Shown here piece by piece: positions 1-7,737 of a DNA stretch of 64,000 bases. Location: positions 682,001-746,000 of the forward strand of contig NZ_CP080419.1 in assembly GCF_019457595.1 (NCBI RefSeq), given 5' to 3'. Source of the stretch: Shewanella psychrotolerans. Lineage in GTDB: Bacteria > Pseudomonadota > Gammaproteobacteria > Enterobacterales > Shewanellaceae. Below the pieces are notes generated by a model, which saw nothing but the letters and a program-made list of their open reading frames with translations, was not told where the DNA came from and did no database searches. Numbering within the stretch: the first letter of the stretch is position 1; each line of letters opens with the position of its first letter. The translations under genes were made by a program, and so were the position numbers.

Positions 1-512
1 CTGCGAATCAAGGCTTAGCGGAATTAAATATGCCTAATGCAATAGATGCCATGCTCGCTGATACTTGTTATGGGCACCTGCAACTTAAACTAGTTAACCT
101 GCTGTTTGAGTGCAAGGCTGGTAAAATTAATGTGGATATCGGTATGGGGCTACAACACTTTGCCGATAAGATGCAGGAGGCATCTTGGCAACGTATTACG
201 CAGTTGATGCCCTCAAAAGCCGATCTCAACAGTGAAGATTATCAATCATTTGCCCAGGCGCTGGATGAAAGTATCTTTGTCGGGGTTGCTTATGGTGAGC
301 TTTATGATGCTAAGGCGAGAGATCAGTTTCGAGCGCCGTGGCGAGACTTAGTGCTGGGGATCAGAACCTTAGCCGCTTATCGTTGTATTAATCTGCTTAG
401 TCACCAGCTGGGGATTGATATGCAAGAGTGGCTCGACAATAAAGAGCATAGTTTGTTATTTGCGATGGAACATTCGAGACGTTCGGCGCTGAAAGCGCAT
501 CCCTATTGGTAG
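1..512 (+). CDS. Conserved hypothetical protein, 3' part (5' end outside window)
   Basis: The reading frame is open from base 3 with no stop and continues through the first ATG at 30, so the gene most likely begins upstream of the window. The first in-window residues (NQGLAELN before the Met at 30) look like ordinary coding sequence. About 169 residues are visible, mostly helical, with no signal peptide or obvious membrane segment in this part. I recognise no catalytic motif and no family. It ends at a TAG, 75 bases before a strong hairpin terminator. Confidence 0.6.
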   Translation, partial: ANQGLAELNMPNAIDAMLADTCYGHLQLKLVNLLFECKAGKINVDIGMGLQHFADKMQEASWQRITQLMPSKADLNSEDYQSFAQALDESIFVGVAYGELYDAKARDQFRAPWRDLVLGIRTLAAYRCINLLSHQLGIDMQEWLDNKEHSLLFAMEHSRRSALKAHPYW

Positions 513-586
513 ATCAGCTGATAACTAATGTCTTTATAACTTAAGTCTTGATGGTTTAAGCCTTGAGGTCTAAATTCATGATAAAT

Positions 587-619
587 AAAGCCCTGATGAC
601 GTTATGCTGTCAGGGCTTT
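587..619. terminator. Bidirectional rho-independent terminator
   Basis: A perfect 10-bp stem, AAAGCCCTGA (587-596) with TCAGGGCTTT (610-619), lies between the converging ends of the first gene and the ion channel gene. T-rich bases follow on the + side and an A-rich stretch precedes it, so it can serve both strands. Confidence 0.85.
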
Positions 620-629
620 TTAGTTTTCA

Positions 630-1424
630 TTAGCTTTGTTTGTCATTCACCTGTTGTTTTAATTCGGCTATTTGTTTTATTAACTCTTGTTGATTCTGCT
701 CCATTCTAGCCAGGGCTAGTTCCAACTCGCAGCGTATCTCTTTGCTCTGAACTTCCATTTTTTCGTGCTCGTCGGGAGCAATAAAGATGGATGCCATATA
801 ACCCGAAATTACCCCAAAGAAGCTGACGCCACAAATAATAACGATGCCGCCAATAAAATGCCCAACCGTGGTGACAGGATAGTAGTCGCCATAACCAACC
901 GTTGAAATCGTCACTAATGACCACCAGATAGCATCTTCGGCGGTGTGGATGTTAGCACCGGGTTCGCCACTTTCGACAATCAAAATAAGCACTGAGGCGA
1001 AGGTTAATATGGTGACCATCGCGACCAATAAACTGGCTAATGTCGCTTGACGTCGCTGCTTCATCATAGGGACCAAAATTGAGCGGGTCATTCTAATTAA
1101 TCTAATAACGCGCAATATTTGGAACAGACGTGCCATTCTGAGGGGTTCGACGGCTGGAATACTGGCAATAAGGTCGATCCAGTTATGCTTGATGTAATCG
1201 AGTTTGCTGTCGGCGCGGTATAAGTTGATTAAGAAATAGCTAATAAAAATGGTACAGATACTGGTATCAACAAACAGGAGTACTCGACGGGTTTCACTCT
1301 CTAGTTTGGCGAAGGTTAGCATCAACACTATGATCACAGAAATAAGTGACAATACCATCATCGCCAACTGAAATGGCGTTGGAGCCTGATTGATTGGAAG
1401 CAACCAGCGCTTTTTTTCTGCCAT
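630..1424 (-). CDS. Voltage-gated-type potassium channel protein
   Basis: Predicted six-helix ion channel of the inner membrane, 264 residues. The selectivity filter TVGYGD is at residues 175-180, between two hydrophobic helices, as in K+ channels. Residues 95-114 form an S4-like helix with regularly spaced arginines, and earlier hydrophobic helices at about 20-40 and 48-70 fit S1-S2. A glutamine-rich tail (about 222-260) looks like a coiled coil that could drive tetramerisation. AAGGG precedes the ATG. It is the last gene of the leftward YjfI/PspA/DUF350 block, 66 bases after the RHH-like gene, and ends at the bidirectional terminator. Ion selectivity is inferred from the filter; the gating signal is unknown. 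Confidence 0.88.
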   Translation of the reverse strand: MAEKKRWLLPINQAPTPFQLAMMVLSLISVIIVLMLTFAKLESETRRVLLFVDTSICTIFISYFLINLYRADSKLDYIKHNWIDLIASIPAVEPLRMARLFQILRVIRLIRMTRSILVPMMKQRRQATLASLLVAMVTILTFASVLILIVESGEPGANIHTAEDAIWWSLVTISTVGYGDYYPVTTVGHFIGGIVIICGVSFFGVISGYMASIFIAPDEHEKMEVQSKEIRCELELALARMEQNQQELIKQIAELKQQVNDKQS

Positions 1425-1490
1425 AAAATAAACCCTTAGTTTTGGTCAAATCGAGTTTTGACTCTTTGTCGGTGGTTTCGACTAGTTAGT

Positions 1491-1823
1491 TTATTCTTTT
1501 CCATCTACAAAATGAACCAAGTCGTCAAGTACTCTGCGCTTGATTTCCAGTTGCTCACTCGCATCGAGCTGGTATTTTTCTGCCAGTTTTTCATAGTCAT
1601 CTAGGCTTAATGAGACGGTGAGACGGGGCCGCTTGGGGCGTTTGGTGACCGACAGACCTAAGATCGCACGTATTTGATCCGACGGGCTGACACCTGAATC
1701 GAGTGCTGCTTTACGGATAGAATATTGAAATTTTTCATCAAGATCGAAGGCGACTTGAGTTGCTTTAGCGGCTTTTTGATTTTGCAGCCATTGCTCTGGA
1801 AGTGGATTTTTGCTTTTAGTCAT
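1491..1823 (-). CDS. Small protein with ribbon-helix-helix-like segments, possible DNA-binding regulator
   Basis: A 110-residue basic protein with AAGGTGAG ahead of the ATG. Two segments (about 21-56 and 67-104) each run from a short strand with alternating residues (TQVAFDL; RLTVSLSL) into two helices, the pattern of ribbon-helix-helix proteins of the MetJ/Arc type. The second is preceded by the basic KRPKRPR. It has no signal peptide or membrane helix. It lies between yjfK and the ion channel gene. I recall, unverified, that RHH proteins have been noted in PspA/polyamine gene neighbourhoods. It is the natural candidate to bind the GACATAWTATGTC palindromes in this block, but that is inference. 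Confidence 0.5.
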   Translation of the reverse strand: MTKSKNPLPEQWLQNQKAAKATQVAFDLDEKFQYSIRKAALDSGVSPSDQIRAILGLSVTKRPKRPRLTVSLSLDDYEKLAEKYQLDASEQLEIKRRVLDDLVHFVDGKE

Positions 1824-1863
1824 TAACTCACCTTAGGTCGTATCGCCTATTGATTATTCAACG

Positions 1864-1892
1864 GCATAATGTCGCCCGCTCCAACATTATGC
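1864..1892. other. Perfect 9-bp inverted repeat between yjfK and the RHH-like gene
   Basis: GCATAATGT (1864-1872) and ACATTATGC (1884-1892) are exact reverse complements around an 11-base loop, between the yjfK stop and the next start. There is no T tail on either strand, so it may be an attenuating hairpin, an RNA processing site or an operator rather than a terminator. Confidence 0.45.
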
Positions 1893-1903
1893 ACCATCTG
1901 TTG

Positions 1904-2551
1904 TCATGTTTTACCAGGCCAGTATTCGCGGATATCACTTAAGGGGCGATATAGAGTAAGCATGACATCGGTTTCACCACCCTCATAGACCTCGACCTCA
2001 ACGGCAAATCGTTCTTCATCATCGAGTAACAGATAACTTTCAAATTGCTCGCCAGTTGCACCCTGTTCATCCTGTGGCGGACGTTGGCCTCGGTAGTCTT
2101 GGCGGTGAAAATAGCCAAACTGGGCAAAATTTATTTGATGGTATTGCTTTCCAAGCCACTGTTCAAGTTGCTCGGCAATAGGGTGTTGCACTGTCAGTTG
2201 AGCTTGAACATCTTCTTCAAAGATATCACTAAAGGCATCGAGATCGAATAGCTGCTCAACTTGTGCACGATTGATCTTCAGTGAAAAGCCAAGATAGGTT
2301 TCATCGTCTTCATCGAGTGATAAAAATAGCGTGTCATTACCATGACCTTTGAACACCCACTCTGTTATTTGTTTGCGTTCAAATTCATAAGTATTAATGG
2401 CTTCGACTCGCAGTTGTTGACCACGTAGCTGCGGGGGAAGAGCAAAGCTGTCGTCCATTGATATCATGTCACCAAGTTGTAGGTGGTTGGGGTGACTCAG
2501 TTGTCGTGGCGGTGGTGCCTTTTTACCAAAAAGCCCTTTTAAGAATCCCAT
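1904..2551 (-). CDS. yjfK: YjfK-like protein, DUF2491 family
   Basis: A 215-residue, acidic, apparently cytosolic protein that I recognise as a YjfK/DUF2491 homologue from its length, its opening (MGFLKGLFGKKAPPPR) and its place next to a PspA-like gene, as in the E. coli yjfIJKL cluster. It has no membrane segment, and the first 15 residues form a short amphipathic basic-hydrophobic stretch. Biochemical function is unknown. It follows the PspA-like gene by 86 bases, which contain a strong hairpin terminator, so it may be expressed by read-through or from its own promoter. Confidence 0.75.
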   Translation of the reverse strand: MGFLKGLFGKKAPPPRQLSHPNHLQLGDMISMDDSFALPPQLRGQQLRVEAINTYEFERKQITEWVFKGHGNDTLFLSLDEDDETYLGFSLKINRAQVEQLFDLDAFSDIFEEDVQAQLTVQHPIAEQLEQWLGKQYHQINFAQFGYFHRQDYRGQRPPQDEQGATGEQFESYLLLDDEERFAVEVEVYEGGETDVMLTLYRPLSDIREYWPGKT

Positions 2552-2582
2552 GAAATACTCCTAACGCTGAGGGGAATGGCTA

Positions 2583-2617
2583 AAAAGCACCTGTAGGCTT
2601 AGCCTAGAGGTGCTTTT
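2583..2617 (-). terminator. Rho-independent terminator after the PspA-like gene
   Basis: AAAAGCACCT (2583-2592) pairs with AGGTGCTTTT (2608-2617). An inner TAGGC/GCCTA stem extends the hairpin. Read leftward it ends in a run of five T, as expected of an intrinsic terminator. It splits the block between yjfJ and yjfK. Confidence 0.8.
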
Positions 2618-2637
2618 CATTAAATAGGCAAACGTGT

Positions 2638-3324
2638 TTATTTACGCGCTTTAAGGCGCTCTAACACAGCATTAGCATTAGATTTTTGTTCGCCAATCCC
2701 AGCTTCTGCCAATTTCGCTTGTAGCGATTTATCGCTGTTTTCTTCTGCTAATGTCTCAGAGGCTTTAAGGCGATCGTCAAACTGTTGCTGACGAGCCTTG
2801 ATGCGCTCAAGTGAATCTTTAGCATTAAGCAGCTTAGAGTTACTGCTGGCAAATGAATCAGTGATTGTTGCGGTTGCCTTTTGTACGCTCTCAGTGGTTT
2901 TAACCATAGAAAGTTGACGTTGGTAATCCGCTAACTGACGCTCGGTTTTACGCACAAGTTCTTTAAGACGTGTCGCATGAGCGTTGAAACTGTCATTTGC
3001 CGATTGTTGCTCTGCTAGTTCTTGGTCTAGCATGGCAATCTTTTCTGCAACTTCTAATGCCAATGTTTCATTTTCTTTTTCAAGTGCTTGTGTAGCGTAA
3101 CCTTCATGTTCAGAGATAGAACGCTTTAGGCGATCGATTTCTCGGCTAGCTTGCATCTCTTTGGCCATCACGTCGGTGAGTTCGCGTTTAGCTTTAGTGA
3201 GGTGCTTCTCTGCATCGCGGATCTCTTGTTCGAAAATACGAGTAGAGTTGGCATCGACGATACCTTGACCCACTTCGGTTGCACCACCACGGAACGCAGT
3301 TAATATCTTATTTAGAATGCCCAT
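2638..3324 (-). CDS. yjfJ: PspA/IM30 family protein (YjfJ-like)
   Basis: PspA/IM30 (bacterial ESCRT-III-like) proteins bind and stabilise the inner membrane under stress. This one has 228 residues, the usual length. It starts with an amphipathic, glycine-containing segment (MGILNKILTAFRGGATEVGQ) and then forms almost continuous charged coiled coil to about residue 200, with heptad-like Lys/Glu/Leu spacing. AAGGAG lies 7 bases before the ATG. There are no pspBC or pspF homologues nearby; instead it sits with YjfI, YjfK, DUF350 and a spermidine-synthase-like gene, which marks it as the YjfJ branch rather than classical PspA. A role in membrane stress is inferred from the family. Confidence 0.88.
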   Translation of the reverse strand: MGILNKILTAFRGGATEVGQGIVDANSTRIFEQEIRDAEKHLTKAKRELTDVMAKEMQASREIDRLKRSISEHEGYATQALEKENETLALEVAEKIAMLDQELAEQQSANDSFNAHATRLKELVRKTERQLADYQRQLSMVKTTESVQKATATITDSFASSNSKLLNAKDSLERIKARQQQFDDRLKASETLAEENSDKSLQAKLAEAGIGEQKSNANAVLERLKARK

Positions 3325-3404
3325 ATTGAGACTCCTTTACAGTGTAACGGCTACCAAAACACAGATGCTTAGCTCACCATTACATGATTTAATTTGGTTA
3401 GTCG

Positions 3405-3818
3405 TTAGTTTAAGAAATCAGCGAGTTCATCGATAACTTCTAGGCAGTTGTCAGACAACACTGATAACTCCTGTTCAATTTCAAGCATGCTCGATTGCAC
3501 TGACAGAGCACCATAAACCACATATTTGTCGTCAATCTTTGCAAACGATGACAGTGGCATTGGAATGTTTAGCTCAAGCATGGTTTCGAACATCTCACTG
3601 CGACGTTCTTGGTTAACTTCATCTTCGCCCCAGAGGTAACTAATACATAGCACTTGGTTTTCCGTTACCGATACAAACAATGGGATCTCTTCACGTCCAA
3701 TAATATTGACCTGCAATACTTCAACATCACCGTCAATGGGATAGCAATCAAACTGAAAGCCTGTCTGGCTGTTGTCACCAAGAGCATTGAGGTGGTTTGC
3801 AATATTGTGAATGTTCAT
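3405..3818 (-). CDS. yjfI: YjfI-like protein, DUF2170 family
   Basis: A 137-residue acidic cytosolic protein of the YjfI/DUF2170 type. A longer in-frame ORF runs back to 3899, but I place the start at the ATG at 3818 (MNIHNIANHLNAL) because AGAGGA lies six bases upstream, and the longer form would begin inside the preceding gene and read through two palindromic operator-like sites. Its fold and function are not established; proteins of this type have been suggested to act as chaperone-like partners (from memory, unverified). It is 80 bases upstream of the PspA-like gene in the same direction, suggesting co-transcription. Confidence 0.75.
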   Translation of the reverse strand: MNIHNIANHLNALGDNSQTGFQFDCYPIDGDVEVLQVNIIGREEIPLFVSVTENQVLCISYLWGEDEVNQERRSEMFETMLELNIPMPLSSFAKIDDKYVVYGALSVQSSMLEIEQELSVLSDNCLEVIDELADFLN

Positions 3819-3831
3819 ATTTGTCCTCTTT

Positions 3832-3844
3832 GACATATTATGTC
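3832..3844. promoter_or_regulatory. Palindromic operator-like site 1, GACATATTATGTC
   Basis: A perfect 6-1-6 palindrome 13 bases upstream of the yjfI start. Its centre is 34 bases (about three helical turns) from site 2, and the same word occurs at 7715. The position suits a repressor site over the yjfI promoter or leader. Confidence 0.6.
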
Positions 3845-3865
3845 TGCGGTTAAAGATAGCACTAC

Positions 3866-3878
3866 GACATAATATGTC
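3866..3878. promoter_or_regulatory. Palindromic operator-like site 2, GACATAATATGTC
   Basis: The same half-sites as site 1 with the central base exchanged, in the 73-base gap between the spermidine-synthase-like gene and yjfI. Two close copies suggest cooperative binding by one regulator and an internal promoter for yjfI-yjfJ. Confidence 0.6.
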
Positions 3879-3891
3879 AAGTGCTATTTTG

Positions 3892-5622
3892 CTATTCAAA
3901 AAGTGTCAGGTTTTCATTTTCAGACCAAGCCTGCTGATGATAACGATACAACTGCGTTGAGCCGATTGCATTTATCTTTACCTCATCAGCATGATCGTAA
4001 TAATTGCCAGGAAATTCGAAGCTACCCTTAATCAGTCCAGGTGTCAGCCAGTTTTCTTCAATCGACAGACTCGTTAATGTTTGCAAACGTTGCTTGGCAT
4101 CTTTGCCTGTCATTGTTGCAATACTCCAGCCCCACTCACCAAAACTTGGCACGTTATGATGGTATTGCTGTACATTAAAGCCCGCACTGGTGAGGGTTTT
4201 ACCTACAGAAATAAACGCGTTAGGGGCATGGTAAGGGGAGGTGGATTGAACCGTTAGGGCGCCGTCCGCACTCAATAGTTCCTTCAGCTTACGGTAGAAC
4301 ATATCTGAGTAGAGTTTGTTGAGATCGGGATGACTCGGATCGGGAAGATCAACAATAATGGCATCAAACTTATCGCCGCGTTTAATCAGTTTGTCTGCAC
4401 CATTAAAGGCATCATCGAAAATTAGCTCTACTCGTTTATCGTTAAGCGCATTTCCGTTGAGCTGGGTTAGTGCGTGCGAAAGTCTTGTTGGCATCTGTTG
4501 ATCACCAGACTTAAATAGCTTGACCAGATCAGCGTCGAGATCCATTAGTGTCACGTGTTCTGGGTGCCACTTAAGTACTTGGCGTAGTCCTAAGCCATCT
4601 CCGCCACCTATGATCAAAATATTGTTGCGTCTTGCACTCGCTTCGAGTGTCGGGTGAACTAAAAACGAGTGATAGATGTGCTCATCTTGGCTGGCAAACT
4701 GCAAACGTCCATTGATATAAAGTGAATAAACAGGTGGCAGGTTGTTACCTCGTAAACGTTCGGTAAAGGTGAGTTGCTGAAAACGGGTTGATTTGGCAAA
4801 GATCACCTTGTCTTTGTAGAGCAGATTATTAAATTGCTGCTCCCACTGTGGCCCATGATTGGCTAAAATTAGCAATACCACGCTGGCAATGAGATGCCCT
4901 GCCAGTAGTATTTTTGCATGACGAATTTTGTGCCAAAAACGCCAGATAAAAATAAAGCCTGCCAGCAGATTAAAGCTCGCCGTAAGGGCCGCTGCCAGCT
5001 GAATATCGATGGCCAACATGAGTGTTACCCAGATCGCCGCGCCAACGCCAGCACCTATATAATCGGCGCCATAAATGGTGCCCGCATTATGTAACAGATG
5101 TTCTTCGCATAGAGATTGTCTCACCCTGGCGATAAGTGGGATCTCCATCCCTATCATTAAGCCCAGTAATACCCCCCAGAAATAGGGTAAGTACTCACTG
5201 AGTTTTTGCAGTTTACCAATGAAGCCGCCTTGAGGCAGTTGGTCGGGTGGCAGGCCTATGGTGTTGGCTATAATCATTGGCAGTTGCTGGCCAAAGCCGA
5301 TAACGGCGGCGGTGATCAAAATCGCTAATGCACCACACAGGGCTACGCTGAGTTCTAATATGGCAAATCCAGTAAAGGCGCAGCGGATTTTTCGGGCGGC
5401 AAATGCCCCAATCCCCATGGAAACAATCATCAGGCCTATCATAGTGTAGATAGCGGCTTCTAATGCGCCAAGTACGCGACCAGCGTAATGGGAGAGTAAA
5501 TATTCGTAAATCAGACCGCAGGCTGCTAATACCGCCATAATGCCGAGCAGGAGTAGATCGTCAAACCAGGTTAGTTTTTTAGCGCCAACAGGGGTTGGCG
5601 CTGGGGGATAAGTTGATTGCAT
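3892..5622 (-). CDS. Membrane-anchored spermidine-synthase-like aminopropyltransferase
   Basis: A 576-residue two-part protein. Residues about 20-255 contain seven or so hydrophobic helices. Residues 270-550 match the polyamine aminopropyltransferase fold: INGRLQFASQDEHIYH at 303-318, the nucleotide-binding GGGDG at 339-343, an acidic DLD after the next strand and DLPDPSHPD further on. Family members transfer an aminopropyl group from decarboxylated SAM to a polyamine, but membrane-fused members are poorly characterised and substrate is unknown here. AAGGA precedes the ATG. No speD or ATP-grasp gene is in the window. It lies between the DUF350 gene and yjfI in the same direction. Confidence 0.8.
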   Translation of the reverse strand: MQSTYPPAPTPVGAKKLTWFDDLLLLGIMAVLAACGLIYEYLLSHYAGRVLGALEAAIYTMIGLMIVSMGIGAFAARKIRCAFTGFAILELSVALCGALAILITAAVIGFGQQLPMIIANTIGLPPDQLPQGGFIGKLQKLSEYLPYFWGVLLGLMIGMEIPLIARVRQSLCEEHLLHNAGTIYGADYIGAGVGAAIWVTLMLAIDIQLAAALTASFNLLAGFIFIWRFWHKIRHAKILLAGHLIASVVLLILANHGPQWEQQFNNLLYKDKVIFAKSTRFQQLTFTERLRGNNLPPVYSLYINGRLQFASQDEHIYHSFLVHPTLEASARRNNILIIGGGDGLGLRQVLKWHPEHVTLMDLDADLVKLFKSGDQQMPTRLSHALTQLNGNALNDKRVELIFDDAFNGADKLIKRGDKFDAIIVDLPDPSHPDLNKLYSDMFYRKLKELLSADGALTVQSTSPYHAPNAFISVGKTLTSAGFNVQQYHHNVPSFGEWGWSIATMTGKDAKQRLQTLTSLSIEENWLTPGLIKGSFEFPGNYYDHADEVKINAIGSTQLYRYHQQAWSENENLTLFE

Positions 5623-5646
5623 TAAATCCTTTAAAGCGCGAGCGAG

Positions 5647-6546
5647 TTAGATCATAAGACTGGTGAGAATAAGCGCGATTGCAACGCTAATAGCCAGCTC
5701 TACCGTGGCAATACCAATATTGTGTTGTTGTTCTACCTCAGCGGCTAAATCGATGTTGGCAAGCACTAACTTTTTGACTAACGCTTGTAGTAATGACAGC
5801 GCGACTAACATGATCACAGAGAACACCAACCAACCCATAATATTATTAAAATGGGCTTCTGGCGTAAAAATAATGAAATGGCTAGCAGCATTAAAGCTTA
5901 ACGCCATCGCTAGCATATAACCGCTATGACGAATAGCAACAGCGATATCACCGTTGGCAAGCGCTCCTTGCATTGAAGCATTCTGGTTGCGTTTAGCGTA
6001 GCCTTTTTCACGCATTCTGGTCAGCAGCACTAGCATTAGCTGAGAGACAGCAAAGGCACTGAAGATAGCAATAAAGGTATCTATAGTGAGGTCTTCTACC
6101 CAGATAAGTACCGCGCGAATGATGATCGCCGTGGCAATTGCAGCGGTGGCATCGACTATTGCGACAGACATATTGCCTTTAAGGATAAGGGCGTTTTTGT
6201 CTATCTTGTTAAGGACGATTTTGTCATGTAGCAGACGCCCAAACTTGATCAAGATTAATCCAAAAATACCATAGGCACTCATGCCTATCGCCTCAGTTAA
6301 ATATGAGGTCGCTGCTTCACCTGTTATTGCGCCTGTTAGCACAATACCTAAGGCCGCTACAGCGCCTGCAGTACTGATCCCAAAGGCAAAATTGTCTTGC
6401 TCAGCGAGTTCGTGAGTACTATTCACTTTAATGCTCCAACCTTGCAGGTAACGCATTGCTGTTAATAGCACTATCGCAATCGTAAGATCGATACAGAGTA
6501 TGATTGCCAGATCTTGTGTGATGCCGAAGTTTTGAAAAATTGTCAT
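5647..6546 (-). CDS. DUF350 family membrane protein, two DUF350 repeats
   Basis: An inner-membrane protein of about 299 residues with eight hydrophobic segments. The two halves, split near residue 150, each have four helices and related loops, the doubled DUF350 (YjfL-like) architecture. I chose the ATG at 6546 because AGGAA lies 8 bases upstream; the frame also opens at a GTG at 6579 inside the preceding gene. The gene begins 13 bases after the lipoprotein gene stop and ends 24 bases before the aminopropyltransferase-like gene, so the three look like one transcript. Molecular function is unknown; the family recurs next to PspA-like and polyamine genes. Confidence 0.82.
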   Translation of the reverse strand: MTIFQNFGITQDLAIILCIDLTIAIVLLTAMRYLQGWSIKVNSTHELAEQDNFAFGISTAGAVAALGIVLTGAITGEAATSYLTEAIGMSAYGIFGLILIKFGRLLHDKIVLNKIDKNALILKGNMSVAIVDATAAIATAIIIRAVLIWVEDLTIDTFIAIFSAFAVSQLMLVLLTRMREKGYAKRNQNASMQGALANGDIAVAIRHSGYMLAMALSFNAASHFIIFTPEAHFNNIMGWLVFSVIMLVALSLLQALVKKLVLANIDLAAEVEQQHNIGIATVELAISVAIALILTSLMI

Positions 6547-6559
6547 CTCGATTTCCTGT

Positions 6560-7516
6560 TTATTTGCCTCGACGGACACCGCGAGTCGTGCGACTTCCTG
6601 AATTTCTAAAGTTACTATTTTTTGAGTAGTTTGAACGGAACTTACTGCCGCCCGTTGCTCTGCCTACGGTACTCGCCTTGGGGACACTGCTGCTTTGGCG
6701 TGAAAGGCTGGTCGAGCCGGCCCGTGATTTAGCATAAGGGCTATCGAACCGCTTACCTTGATTAGCAAATTGCTTCTTGGTGCGTTCAAAGGTTTGATTT
6801 TGTGCTTTAGCCTGTTTTGGCGAGGTATAGCGATAGCGGCCTACGTCGTTGTAATAACTATAGTTGCGACGGCTAGACCAACGGTCGTAATAGACTGGGC
6901 CTCGCATCACGTTAGAAAACATCGAGTACATGCCATACCAAGCCCAAAATGACATGCCATTAGAGCCTGTTTGCCAGTTACCATAGGCGGGATTTCCGAC
7001 TAATTGACTGCCGGCACCAAAATCTTCGGCACCATTGGCGAGCACCGCTGCTTCTCGACTAATAGAGTTAACCCGAGCAAGGGCGCCATCGGACATGTCA
7101 GCGACAACGTTAACTGGGTCGGAAAGCATATCGTTAAATAGACTTGGATCGGCTGCTTGGTAGAGATTATTCGCCTCTTCGAGTTGTTGATCAAGATCGA
7201 CGAAATTATTGCCATTACCTAGTTCGCTCAGACGGCGTTTTAACGAGGTATACATCGGCCCCTTGCTGGTGCCATCTTTGGATAGCTCATTGAGCAGTGG
7301 AACCAGCTCGGTTTTCTGGCTTTCGAGTATATTGGTGTATTGCTTGAGAAGGTTGGCGTTACGGATCTCGCCATTGTCCAACATCTGACCTAAGGTGTTG
7401 ATACGTTCCTGAGCTAATTGCTGAAATTTTGCGATTTTTTCAGGCCTGTCATCACCACAGCCAGTTAAGGTCAATAGTAATACTAGGGTGACGATTCGCA
7501 TTAGCATCACTGCCAT
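6560..7516 (-). CDS. Lipoprotein of unknown function, first gene of the YjfI/PspA/DUF350 block
   Basis: A 318-residue predicted lipoprotein. The hydrophobic leader ends in the lipobox LTGC (Cys20). GGAG five bases before the ATG at 7516 supports this start, although ATGs at codons 4 and 6 are alternatives. A helical region (25-165) is followed by an aromatic-rich patch (about 180-235, many Trp and Tyr) and a low-complexity tail rich in Ser, Arg, Gly and Asn ending RRGK. The position resembles that of YjfM/YgiB in other clusters, but I do not claim homology. It is divergent from glnE, with an operator-like palindrome in the shared region. Confidence 0.65.
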   Translation of the reverse strand: MAVMLMRIVTLVLLLTLTGCGDDRPEKIAKFQQLAQERINTLGQMLDNGEIRNANLLKQYTNILESQKTELVPLLNELSKDGTSKGPMYTSLKRRLSELGNGNNFVDLDQQLEEANNLYQAADPSLFNDMLSDPVNVVADMSDGALARVNSISREAAVLANGAEDFGAGSQLVGNPAYGNWQTGSNGMSFWAWYGMYSMFSNVMRGPVYYDRWSSRRNYSYYNDVGRYRYTSPKQAKAQNQTFERTKKQFANQGKRFDSPYAKSRAGSTSLSRQSSSVPKASTVGRATGGSKFRSNYSKNSNFRNSGSRTTRGVRRGK

Positions 7517-7714
7517 GTGTTCTCCATAAAATTTAGTTTAGATTGAGACTGATAATGGATGATCAGTTAATCACTTCTTTGCATAATATCGCGATTAGAT
7601 GGATTATAGTAACCCTTAAGCATGATCAATTCGTTATCTACTGCTGTTTTATCACGGCCTAGTGCCTAGATGGTGACAGCTTAGTTTCAATTGATACATA
7701 TCTATATCACTCAA

Positions 7715-7727
7715 GACATATTATGTC
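7715..7727. promoter_or_regulatory. Palindromic operator-like site 3, GACATATTATGTC
   Basis: Identical to site 1 (3832-3844). It lies in the 221-base divergent region between the lipoprotein gene and glnE, only 10 bases before the first possible glnE start. It could control the leftward block, glnE or both. Confidence 0.55.
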
Positions 7728-7737
7728 GACCGTTTAA

